Shown here: in pieces, positions 1-7,227 of the stretch
How positions within the stretch are numbered: the first letter of the stretch is position 1
How the letters are laid out: every line of letters begins with the position of its first letter
Assembly: GCA_016926855.1 (NCBI GenBank)
Contig: JAFGNT010000017.1
Location: 1 to 64,000, forward strand
Length of the DNA: 64,000 nucleotides
Direction: 5' to 3'
Source: Methanomicrobiaceae archaeon
GTDB lineage: Archaea; Halobacteriota; Methanomicrobia; Methanomicrobiales; Methanomicrobiaceae
Notes under the pieces: model-generated
Databases searched by the model: none
What the model saw: only the letters and a program-made list of their open reading frames with translations
What the model was told of the DNA's origin: nothing
Program-made: the position numbers and the translations under genes

Positions 1-235
1 AGATTACAGTGTGCATTTCCCTTGGGCCCCTGTCTCCGAAACGGGAACCCCTCTCAAATCTATCATACATTGAATTACCCTTGCAGATATTCTGCATGTT
101 TCATTTTATCCTGCCTGCGTATATATTTGTGCATTGTCCGGATGCGCATTTCCGGGCCGAAAGATGCCCGGAAGGATCCGGTTTCCCAAAGACGTGGGGG
201 AGTGAAAAAGGGGAGCTTTCTCAATGGCAAGGGAC

Positions 236-901
236 CTACCGGAACCGGTCATGCAGCCTTTTATGCAGGGGGCGTTTTATGAGCCTGAGTTCCGCCTCAA
301 AATACTCGATCCACTCCTGCATAAGCAGCGCCTGATCCTGCTGTCCGTCCTCGATCGCTCTCAGCCGTGCGTCGAAGTAGGTAATCCATTCCTCTGTGAT
401 AGCGGCCTGCTCATCCGTCGCCCCGATAATCCGGTTGATAACCGATCGGGCTTCCAGAAGACCGTCTTTCGCGGCCTGCAGTGCTTTTTCCTGCGTCTCC
501 ACCCGTGCACGCAGCCTTTTAAGCTGCTGCTCATAGCGTGCCGTCATCTCGGCAACTGCCGTCGGGGAGATGACGGGACGGAATGCAGGCTGATGGGCCG
601 GTGATCCGGAAGCCGGTGCGGGACGTGCCGTCACTCTCCGGCTGGTCGCCGGCACCCGGCGTGTTCCCGGCCCACCCCCGATCTCCCTCGTTATCGCTGC
701 ATGGTCCTTCCCCTCGCCGGTGAGGCGGGCGATTTCTGCAATCGTCCCGATAGCGGACTCGGTATAGAGTTTCACCCGCCCGAGTTGCCGGTACGAGAGG
801 AGTTCATCGTATTCCTGTGCGAAAGTCCGTACATCTTTCTCAGAAAGCCCCGTTCGGGCAACAATGTTGCCGATCTTGATCCTGTCCGTCTCGATTTTCA
901 C
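236..901 (-). CDS. MerR-like HTH protein with C-terminal coiled coil
   Basis: Predicted soluble DNA-binding protein of 221 residues. The first 70 residues (KIGNIVARTGLSEKDVR and on) have the look of a MerR-type winged helix, then comes a Pro/Ala/Arg-rich linker (about 75-110) and a long charged coiled coil to the end. Within the coil a short unit recurs (EEWITYFDARLRAIE, then QEWIEYFEAELRLIK). I chose the GTG start because GGAGGG lies about 8 bases upstream; the frame stays open further upstream, but that extension crosses the divergent spacer. It is transcribed away from the K+/H+ antiporter operon, so it may regulate it. The specific function is not recognised. Confidence 0.6.
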   Translation of the reverse strand: MKIETDRIKIGNIVARTGLSEKDVRTFAQEYDELLSYRQLGRVKLYTESAIGTIAEIARLTGEGKDHAAITREIGGGPGTRRVPATSRRVTARPAPASGSPAHQPAFRPVISPTAVAEMTARYEQQLKRLRARVETQEKALQAAKDGLLEARSVINRIIGATDEQAAITEEWITYFDARLRAIEDGQQDQALLMQEWIEYFEAELRLIKRPLHKRLHDRFR

Positions 902-1036
902 GTCTGTTGCCCTCCGGGAAGCCGCCCCGCACCCGGCAGATGATACCGTAACGGATATCGGCGTTGCAGGGATTAAAAATTCGGTATCGATGCGGGGAGG
1001 ATTACCTTTATTCGCACGGTCTTCCCTCCATTGTAT

Positions 1037-1519
1037 ATGGCGTTCCGATCGGTCGCGCTCCCGGGAATCGGGACAAAATATGAACTTGAGACGGATAACG
1101 GCGATACGCTTGCGATCGTCTACCTGCAAAACGGAAGGATTCAGCTCTACTCCTCACCCTCCTCCGGGGAGACCTGTGCCGTCGAACTCACCAACCCGGA
1201 ATCCCGGCGGCTGGGCTCAGTACTCTCGGGTGCGATTATGGAAGCGGAGGATGAGGGCGTGGAAATTGCCTTTTCCGCACTCGCCGACCTGCGCATCAGC
1301 GTACATACCTATCCCGTAAGCCGCACAATCGAAGGAATGAGCATCGCGAAGCTCGCGATTCGGAGCCGGACCGGGGCTTCGGTCATCGCCGTCTCCCGCG
1401 GCGCCAAACACATGATCAATCCTCATCCCGAGTTCGTTTTCGAGACAGGGGATACGGTCGTCGTCATTGGTGAGGCGGATCAGCTGAAGACGTTTGAGCG
1501 TACGATTCTGGAGAAGTAA
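1037..1519 (+). CDS. TrkA-C (RCK_C) regulatory subunit of K+/H+ antiporter, KhtT-like
   Basis: Cytoplasmic regulatory subunit of about 160 residues. The N-terminal half begins with the LPGIGTKYELET pattern typical of KhtT-like proteins; the C-terminal half (about 75-158) is a TrkA-C/RCK_C domain that should bind a nucleotide or other ligand and gate the partner transporter. The start is the ATG at 1037; a TTG lies 6 bases upstream, and no strong ribosome site is evident for either. Its stop codon overlaps the ATG of the membrane subunit (TAATG), so the two are translationally coupled. In Bacillus and E. coli such pairs export K+ or monovalent cations in exchange for protons. Confidence 0.8.
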   Translation: MAFRSVALPGIGTKYELETDNGDTLAIVYLQNGRIQLYSSPSSGETCAVELTNPESRRLGSVLSGAIMEAEDEGVEIAFSALADLRISVHTYPVSRTIEGMSIAKLAIRSRTGASVIAVSRGAKHMINPHPEFVFETGDTVVVIGEADQLKTFERTILEK

Positions 1520-2652
1520 TGCAGGGCCTTGCTGTCGCACTCCTTGTCTGCCTCGCTCTGCTCGTCCTTTCAAAACGGCTTGCATTTCCGCCAATTCCTT
1601 TCTATATCGTGGCGGGCCTTGTGCTCGGGGAACTGGGCCTCGGCATTGTTGCTGCTGACGAAATTTCAGCATTCCTGACCCGTATCGGGCTTTTATTCCT
1701 CCTGTTCTCAATGGGCCTTCAGCTCAGGCCCGACCAGATCCGGACCCGGAGCACCTCGTTTGCCACTGCAGGCATCATCGACGGCGCCGTCAACATTCCC
1801 CTCGGCCTTCTTGGAGCCCTTGCACTGGGAATCCCGTTTTACGAGGCGGTGCTGATCGCTGCGGCGTTTTATATCAGCAGCTCGGCAATGGCTGTCGCTT
1901 CGCTGATCGAGAATAAAAAGCTCTTTCTTGCCGAAGCGGAGACCGTCGTCTGGCTAATGGTCTTTGAGGATATCATCCTCGTCCTCTTTGTGGCACTCTT
2001 CTCCGCACAGGGGCAGGGGGCTGCGTACCTCTTTGCCAGAACGGCCGCCGTCATCGCTGCCTGTTTTTTCGCCGTCCGCTTTGCACGGAAGCCCCTTATA
2101 TCGTTCCTCTCACGCGAGGACGAACTTCCCCTCGTCTTTTCGTTCTCCGCCGTCATCGTGACGGCCTGGCTCGCAGGGATGCTCGGCGTTCCTGAAACCC
2201 TCCTTGTTATTGCTCTCGGATCCGCCCTTTCACAGACCGTCCCCGTCGTGCTTGAAGCACAGATCCATCCTTTCCGTGACGTCTTTCTCATTGTTTTCTT
2301 CGTCTTTTTCGGCATTTCCATCGATTTTTCCGGGATCCCTCCTCTCCCGGCACTGGCAGGACTTGCCGTGCTCGCGCTCCTCTCCAAACTCCTCTCCGGC
2401 ATACTGATCGGAAGGATCGTGCACCGCCGTGCCGTATCGGGTGTGGAGATCTGGTCCCATACCGCCGCCCGGGGGGAGTTTTCAATTGCCCTTGCCGCCG
2501 TGTTCGGATCAGCGTTCGTCTCGGGGACAGTGGCCGCACTCGTGGTGATTACGTCCCTTGGGGGGGCCCTGCTCGGAAAGTATGGTTTTGCCCTCTTCCG
2601 CCTCCGGGCCCTCAGGAACCTTGCCGAAAGTCACCGCTTGGGGCGTCCCTGA
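1519..2652 (+). CDS. Kef/KhtU-type cation:proton antiporter membrane subunit (CPA2)
   Basis: Integral membrane protein of 377 residues with about 11-13 hydrophobic segments, in the size range of the bare transport domain of the CPA2 family (KefB/KhtU) without the fused C-terminal RCK domain. That missing regulatory domain is supplied by the preceding TrkA-C gene, whose stop overlaps this start. It probably mediates K+ or Na+ efflux coupled to proton entry, giving pH or osmotic control. Its last 22 bases overlap the 3-prime end of the convergent TOPRIM gene. Ion specificity cannot be read from the sequence. Confidence 0.85.
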   Translation: MQGLAVALLVCLALLVLSKRLAFPPIPFYIVAGLVLGELGLGIVAADEISAFLTRIGLLFLLFSMGLQLRPDQIRTRSTSFATAGIIDGAVNIPLGLLGALALGIPFYEAVLIAAAFYISSSAMAVASLIENKKLFLAEAETVVWLMVFEDIILVLFVALFSAQGQGAAYLFARTAAVIAACFFAVRFARKPLISFLSREDELPLVFSFSAVIVTAWLAGMLGVPETLLVIALGSALSQTVPVVLEAQIHPFRDVFLIVFFVFFGISIDFSGIPPLPALAGLAVLALLSKLLSGILIGRIVHRRAVSGVEIWSHTAARGEFSIALAAVFGSAFVSGTVAALVVITSLGGALLGKYGFALFRLRALRNLAESHRLGRP

Positions 2653-3194
2653 TGGCGGGCGACCCACCCCGGTGCATACCGGTGCATGAAATACGAGAAA
2701 GACTTGTTTCTCTCCATCGCGACCCCGGTGTCAAACCGGGCGAGGAGTTCCCTCATAAAGTGAATCCGGGACATTCCGTCCGGGACAATCCGGTTAAAGT
2801 CCTCTTTTGCAAGGGAATCGGTCGATTCTATCTCCTCTGATATACCGAACCGCCGCAATACTGAGCCGGAAACCCCCGCAAGATACCAGCTCTCGATCTC
2901 GGTGATGACGATGACGATCCGGCCCTCCGAGACAGCGTGGTGGTACCATGACCGTATCTCCCGTTTTTTCGTGGCGATCGTCGGTGCCGTGTCGATATCG
3001 CGCACATAGAGGTACCCCGCACCGCTCTTCCGGACCGCCCGCACGAAGAGTTCGGTGCGTTTTCGCTTTTCACGTGCGTACTTCCAGACCTTTACACGGT
3101 ATCCTTCATCGGCAAGAACCGGAAGAAGAACCCGGGCGAAAAAACGTTCGTCGTCATTGCCTTCCAAAAGGACGTACAGGAGCGTGCTATGCAT
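2631..3194 (-). CDS. Small TOPRIM-fold protein, putative nuclease partner of the adjacent ATPase
   Basis: Protein of 187 residues that starts with a TOPRIM-like strand and acidic residue (VLLEGNDDERFF, about residues 8-19), followed near residue 65 by an acidic DxD motif in YVRDIDTA. These are the metal-binding signatures of the TOPRIM fold in OLD nucleases, topoisomerases and the AriB component of PARIS. The gene starts 6 bases after the stop of the ATPase gene, so the two form a transcription unit. The split ATPase plus TOPRIM arrangement suggests a nuclease effector released or activated by the ATPase. Catalytic activity is inferred only, and the exact family (for example DUF4435 or DUF4276) was not established. 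Confidence 0.65.
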   Translation of the reverse strand: MHSTLLYVLLEGNDDERFFARVLLPVLADEGYRVKVWKYAREKRKRTELFVRAVRKSGAGYLYVRDIDTAPTIATKKREIRSWYHHAVSEGRIVIVITEIESWYLAGVSGSVLRRFGISEEIESTDSLAKEDFNRIVPDGMSRIHFMRELLARFDTGVAMERNKSFSYFMHRYAPGWVARHQGRPKR

Positions 3195-3200
3195 AGGCGA

Positions 3201-4451
3201 TCAGAGCAGGTTCTGGACATAGAGCTCTTCGATGCCCATTGTCGCGAGAAATATCCTCAGCTCCTCACTCTCGGCCGGTCGGGCGATCTTCGAAAATCCT
3301 CTCTCGTCACGTGATATCAGGAAGAGGTTCTCTGCCCCTGCATTTTTGACAAATTCCGGGTTATGTGTCGTAATGATGAGCTGGGTGCCGATCCTCTCCG
3401 GCACCTCTTTCATCATGTCGATGATCTTTGAGATCAGGAACGGGTGAATATTCCGCTCCGGTTCCTCGAGCACGATCACGGGCTTGTTTTCGAAATACAG
3501 TGCGACGATGAGGGCGGTGAGATTGATCGTTCCGTCGGAGATCAGAGGTGCCGGAATGACAGCGGAGCCGGTGTACCGTTCGCGGATTGTTGTTACCAGT
3601 GTACTGTCCGCCATCTGCTCAACGCGGAACTCTTCAATAAACGGAAAGAGCTCGGCGGCAAACTCCGTGAGCATCTCCTTCTTCTCCGGATTTGCGAGGA
3701 TGCGGCGCAGGACTATCGCGAGATTGCCCGCATCGGGCTCCAGATCGGATCTCCCGGCCACGGGCGTCGCCCGTTTTGAGAGCTTCGGGTCGAAATCATA
3801 GAGTGCGACACTCCGGAAAAAATCGGCGGTGCCGTAGACTACCGGGGAGAGGAGGGGAAAGAGTGTCGGATTCTCAAGAAGCGACCGTTTCGGTGAGAAG
3901 GGCTCGGCGTACGACGGGAGCCTGAAGAGCCCGGCGACCGTCTCCGGGATAACGGATGCACGAATATGGTCTCCCTCGCGGTCAAGTGCCACGTGTCCGC
4001 CGCCGAGGTGCACCTCATCGGCGCCGTTTGTGATACGGGAGAACGAACAGGATACTTTGAGCCGCTCGGCGGAGACAGTATATCCGCCATCCGCGGAGGG
4101 AAACCGGATTGTAAGCCGGTATGCGATCCGGAAACAGTGTGCGACGATCCGGGCCCCGTCCTCCTCGCAGAACTGGAGTGTGATCGGACTCGTCGTCGCG
4201 TCGATGATGCACGATGCCGACTGGTCACGGCTGCCGCCGATGCAGACATTTCTCAGGTACTCTACGCCACCCTGGAGGGAAATCGCGTTTTCGAGCCCGC
4301 GGGACGCAATATCCCGCAAATACCTGATGCTGCCGATGAAATTCGATTTTCCTGCGGCGTTGGGCCCTATCAGGACATTGAATCCGCCCAGTTCCATGTG
4401 GAGTTTGTCAAAGCTTCTGAAATTCTCCGCACATATCTCCGTAAACCGCAT
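3201..4451 (-). CDS. RecF/OLD-like AAA ATPase (AAA_21 type)
   Basis: SMC/RecF-type ATPase of 416 residues. Visible motifs are the N-terminal FRSF strand, the Walker A loop GPNAAGKSN (about 29-37), a Walker B with following glutamates in VIVLEEPERNIHPF (about 330), and a switch histidine in QLIITTHNPEF. There is no coiled-coil insertion as in SMC proteins and no C-terminal TOPRIM domain as in OLD proteins; that activity seems to be encoded by the next gene. The ATG at 4451 is preferred over an in-frame GTG 9 bases upstream. Possible role: DNA-sensing ATPase of a defence or repair module; the substrate is unknown. Confidence 0.8.
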   Translation of the reverse strand: MRFTEICAENFRSFDKLHMELGGFNVLIGPNAAGKSNFIGSIRYLRDIASRGLENAISLQGGVEYLRNVCIGGSRDQSASCIIDATTSPITLQFCEEDGARIVAHCFRIAYRLTIRFPSADGGYTVSAERLKVSCSFSRITNGADEVHLGGGHVALDREGDHIRASVIPETVAGLFRLPSYAEPFSPKRSLLENPTLFPLLSPVVYGTADFFRSVALYDFDPKLSKRATPVAGRSDLEPDAGNLAIVLRRILANPEKKEMLTEFAAELFPFIEEFRVEQMADSTLVTTIRERYTGSAVIPAPLISDGTINLTALIVALYFENKPVIVLEEPERNIHPFLISKIIDMMKEVPERIGTQLIITTHNPEFVKNAGAENLFLISRDERGFSKIARPAESEELRIFLATMGIEELYVQNLL

Positions 4452-4642
4452 GCCACACACGTCCCCCGATTCCTATTCAGTGAACTGGCCGTCAGGGGTG
4501 ATAAATCACGCGTATACTGGCGATCGCCGGTCGGCGGGACGGTTTTATTACGGTGCACTCATGTATATATCTCAGAATATTTCCTATGGTCTGGATGGGC
4601 ACTGGCTGGATGATGTGCTGGATTCAGGGGTGTGTGTAGCCC

Positions 4643-5347
4643 ATGCCCTCTCACCATGAATCGCCGGAAGGGACCGGGAAAACGGGGGCCGGTCTCGCGG
4701 GCGTTCTGGTTGTCCGGAAAGATGTGAGGCGGGTGAGCATCCGCGTTCTTCCCGACGGAACGGTACGAATCACAGCACCACCGGGTTTCGACATCGGGCC
4801 CGTCATCGACCGGAACAAGGACTGGATTGGACGGCAGCAGGCCCGGTTTTCAGCCTGTGCGGCTGAGCACGGCGAATCCGAGCACCGTATGCTGCTGCAC
4901 GGCCAGCCCCACCACCTTGTTCCCGGGCAGGACTGTCTCGTGGACGAAAAAGCGGGTGAGGTCCGCTACACCTCTCCCGGTGCACTCAAAAAAGCGCTTA
5001 TCAGCTGGCTCCGGGAGGATCTTTCAGGCAGGATAGCCCGGCATGCCGCTCGTATGGACGTTGCCCCGGGCAGGCTCAGTATCCGGATGCAGCGGACGCG
5101 GTGGGCGAGCTGTTCGTCGCGGGGGACTATCAGCGCAAACCTCCGTCTGATGGCGATACCCCCGGAACTGCGGGAATATATCGTCGTTCATGAACTGGCG
5201 CATCTCATCGAACCGAATCATTCTGCCCGCTACTGGCGCCTTGTAATGACATATTATCCCGGTTTTGCGGAGGCACAGCAGGAGCTGAAAAAATACTGGG
5301 TGGTTGTGGAAAGAAGTGCCATCTGGAAACAGATCCAGGACCTCTAG
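4643..5347 (+). CDS. YgjP/WLM-like (DUF45) zinc metallopeptidase
   Basis: Protein of 234 residues of the YgjP/DUF45 family. The C-terminal third carries the zinc motif HELAHLIEPNHS followed by ARYW, in which the two His of HExxH and the downstream NHS His are the expected metal ligands. The N-terminal part is a beta-rich domain (VRRVSIRVLPDGTVRITAP) typical of this family. Family members are predicted cytoplasmic metal-dependent hydrolases, related to SprT/WSS1 peptidases, with no firmly assigned substrate. It is divergent from the ATPase/TOPRIM pair; a TATA-like ATGTATATATC lies about 80 bases upstream. Confidence 0.8.
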   Translation: MPSHHESPEGTGKTGAGLAGVLVVRKDVRRVSIRVLPDGTVRITAPPGFDIGPVIDRNKDWIGRQQARFSACAAEHGESEHRMLLHGQPHHLVPGQDCLVDEKAGEVRYTSPGALKKALISWLREDLSGRIARHAARMDVAPGRLSIRMQRTRWASCSSRGTISANLRLMAIPPELREYIVVHELAHLIEPNHSARYWRLVMTYYPGFAEAQQELKKYWVVVERSAIWKQIQDL

Positions 5348-5377
5348 GCACCACCCAAACCGTGCCTCTCCCGGCCC

Positions 5378-5566
5378 TTAGTCGTATTTTCCCTTGACGT
5401 CTTCCCATCCGGTGTAGCCACAGTAAATACAGCACTCCCCGCCGCAGTGCCTGCATTTCCGGGCAGGGCTTTTTACAAGGACTTTACCTTTTTTATCGCA
5501 ATAGACACAGCCCGCTCCTTCGCAATGCTGGCATATCGCCTCGGTATATTCTGGTGTTCCGGTCAT
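5378..5566 (-). CDS. Small cysteine-rich zinc-finger protein (DnaJ zinc-finger-like)
   Basis: Protein of 62 residues with four CxxC-type knuckles (CQHCEGAGCVYC and CRHCGGECCIYC) spaced like the central zinc domain of DnaJ. There is no J domain. Cysteines make up about 16 per cent of the residues, so it almost surely binds two zinc ions. It lies convergent to the YgjP-like gene and downstream of the DUF2284 gene on the same strand. Its function is unknown; a role as a small nucleic-acid or protein-binding adaptor is possible. Confidence 0.7.
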   Translation of the reverse strand: MTGTPEYTEAICQHCEGAGCVYCDKKGKVLVKSPARKCRHCGGECCIYCGYTGWEDVKGKYD

Positions 5567-5650
5567 GCTGGTAGTTTCACCTCAGTACAGGGACATGGGG
5601 TGCCGGTGATAAAGAAAGTAGTTATCCGTCTCTCCGGCCCCCCCTCATTA

Positions 5651-6292
5651 TCAGTCCAGCAGCACGAGCCCGACCGACCGGATGTTACCGTGCTCGATTT
5701 TACCGTATTCCATGTCCTTGCACGGGATCGGGCGGATGTCCCACCCGGCGTTTCGCGCAGTGGCGAAGACATCGATGCAGGATGCTTCCATGCTGGGCCT
5801 CATGCGGTCCATATGGCGGCAGAACCTCCGCATGCTCTCGTCGACAATCCCGTCCGTGGTCTCGGCGATGCAGTCGTCACAGAGTATGCAGGGATAGGCA
5901 CCGAAGCCGAATGCCCGGTAAAAACCATCATAAAACGCCCTTTTCTCAAGAAAATGCACGGTGGTATTGATCCAGAGGATCATGTCCTTAAACCACGGGT
6001 GGAAATCCGCCGGAATGTCATCGGGCTCTATCGCCGGGTGTGCGGGATCGCCGTCGAACCGGAGAAGTATCCCGGTCCGGTATTCACGCAGCATTGCGCT
6101 GGTTTCCCCGGGCCCCGGTGCGTAGGGCGGGCAGCTGAGGTGCTTGCCGTATCCCTTGCATCCGAACCGGCATTTGAACCGGACCCATGTGGCGACTACG
6201 ACGTCCCGGGTTCTGATCGGTGCGGCGATTGCACCTCTTTCCTCTGCAAGTGCGCACAGCTTATTAATTTCATAACGGACCGATTCCTCCAT
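5651..6292 (-). CDS. DUF2284 family metal-binding protein
   Basis: Protein of 213 residues of the DUF2284 family. Family-typical cysteine patterns are visible: CRFGCKGYGKHLSCPP near residue 40-55 and CILCDDCIAE near residue 135. These are likely ligands of an Fe-S cluster or zinc. Family members are common in strict anaerobes, and their reaction is not known. The start is ATG 6292. The gene is separated from RibL by a 65-base gap. Confidence 0.8.
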   Translation of the reverse strand: MEESVRYEINKLCALAEERGAIAAPIRTRDVVVATWVRFKCRFGCKGYGKHLSCPPYAPGPGETSAMLREYRTGILLRFDGDPAHPAIEPDDIPADFHPWFKDMILWINTTVHFLEKRAFYDGFYRAFGFGAYPCILCDDCIAETTDGIVDESMRRFCRHMDRMRPSMEASCIDVFATARNAGWDIRPIPCKDMEYGKIEHGNIRSVGLVLLD

Positions 6293-6357
6293 TCAGATAC
6301 ACTCCCCTGATATCTGGAAGCATGACGGGGCGGGCTGATAAGTCTTCTGGGCGGATA

Positions 6358-6789
6358 TCAGCGGGACCCTACATCATCGGGGCACCGGGTGTGGAGAATC
6401 TGTGCCATGATGAGGCGTGAACTGCAGAACCCTTCTCCCGGGTACGCCTTTGTCCTGACGACGCGGGCATTGATTCCCCTGTGGCGGAGCTCTGTTTCGA
6501 GACGCTCTTCCGAAAAGTGCTGGTTGTACCCCAGCGTGATGATATCGGGCTCTATTTCGGCGATCGGCCGAAACATATCCTCCCTGTCCCCGAGGCGTGC
6601 GGCGTCGACGGGCCTGAGCGCCGCCACCATAGCCAGCCGCTGCTGTTCCGGGATCACGGGCCGCGGTTTGTGGCGGACGTTTTCGTCCCTCGCAACGATC
6701 ACATGGAGTTCGTCGCCGAGGCTGCGCGACTGTTCGAGGTAATAGAGGTGACCGGGATGAAGAATATCAAAGGTCCCGGTAGCAACCAC
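6358..6789 (-). CDS. ribL: Archaeal FAD synthase RibL (FMN adenylyltransferase)
   Basis: Nucleotidyltransferase of 143 residues that transfers AMP from ATP to FMN to make FAD, as shown for the Methanocaldococcus RibL. The N-terminal GTFDILHPGHLYYLE holds the HxGH motif of the cytidylyltransferase superfamily, and SSRLIMAQI near the C-terminus matches the usual SSR/T motif. The start is a GTG 9 bases beyond the stop of the JAMM protein gene, with GGTGATC upstream, so the two genes are probably co-transcribed. Two further flavin genes (ribB and rbkR) lie at 28.7-30.1 kb. Confidence 0.9.
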   Translation of the reverse strand: MVATGTFDILHPGHLYYLEQSRSLGDELHVIVARDENVRHKPRPVIPEQQRLAMVAALRPVDAARLGDREDMFRPIAEIEPDIITLGYNQHFSEERLETELRHRGINARVVRTKAYPGEGFCSSRLIMAQILHTRCPDDVGSR

Positions 6790-6797
6790 ACGGATTA

Positions 6798-7166
6798 TCA
6801 GATCACCTCCAGGGTGCAGGGCTGCCCGCCGGCGGTGTAACAGCGCCAGTCGTCTGCCCCGTACGGCGCCCCCACGATGATGTGGATCCGCCCGACAGAC
6901 GGAAAAAACCGCAGATCAGCATTCGACGGTTGAAGCACCCCGTTCGGGTGGCTATGAGCGCTGCCCGTAAGGCCTGTCCGGAGCGGAAGCATATGCGGTG
7001 AGAAGGAGGCGCTCTCTTCGCCGCATATCGTGCCCGGAACGAGCTCGAGCTCATCCAGAATGCCGTCGTGGTCCCTGATAATTGCGAGAAATTCCAGGGG
7101 GTGCTGGCTTTTCCCGATCTTCAGGAGCAGATCAAGCAGGTCCCGCGAAATTCCCGGTTGCCTCAT
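6798..7166 (-). CDS. JAMM/MPN+ domain metalloprotein (Mov34 family)
   Basis: Protein of 122 residues with a complete JAB1/MPN+ zinc site: an upstream Glu (EFLAIIRD) and HSHPNGVLQPSNAD, matching the HxHP-x(5-8)-S-x2-D consensus. Such proteins are isopeptidases that act on ubiquitin-like (SAMP) conjugates or amidases of sulfur-carrier systems. It lies directly upstream of ribL and downstream of the DHPS-like gene on the same strand. No ubiquitin-like protein or E1 gene is found in this window, so the substrate is open. Confidence 0.8.
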   Translation of the reverse strand: MRQPGISRDLLDLLLKIGKSQHPLEFLAIIRDHDGILDELELVPGTICGEESASFSPHMLPLRTGLTGSAHSHPNGVLQPSNADLRFFPSVGRIHIIVGAPYGADDWRCYTAGGQPCTLEVI

Positions 7167-7227
7167 GCGTACTCCCGATCATGTTGCAGAGCGATCCACA
7201 TAATCCTTTCATCCTTGCACGAAGGCA

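Noticed and set aside
1-235. Open frames at the left end on the plus strand
   Set aside because: They cross the downstream region of the MerR-like gene, lack ribosome sites and show no family likeness.
1217-1711. Minus-strand frame opposite the antiporter genes
   Set aside because: It lies antisense to two well supported genes and has no recognised domain.
4498-4509. Palindrome-like GTGATAAATCAC near the ATPase start
   Set aside because: Arms are only 5 bases; such repeats occur by chance in this composition.
3966-4659. Plus-strand frames opposite the ATPase start
   Set aside because: They are shadows of the ATPase gene; no motif or ribosome site supports them.
5447-6310. Long plus-strand frame opposite the DUF2284 gene
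   Set aside because: Its 287 codons mirror the DUF2284 gene, whose Cys motifs are convincing; the frame has no domain likeness.
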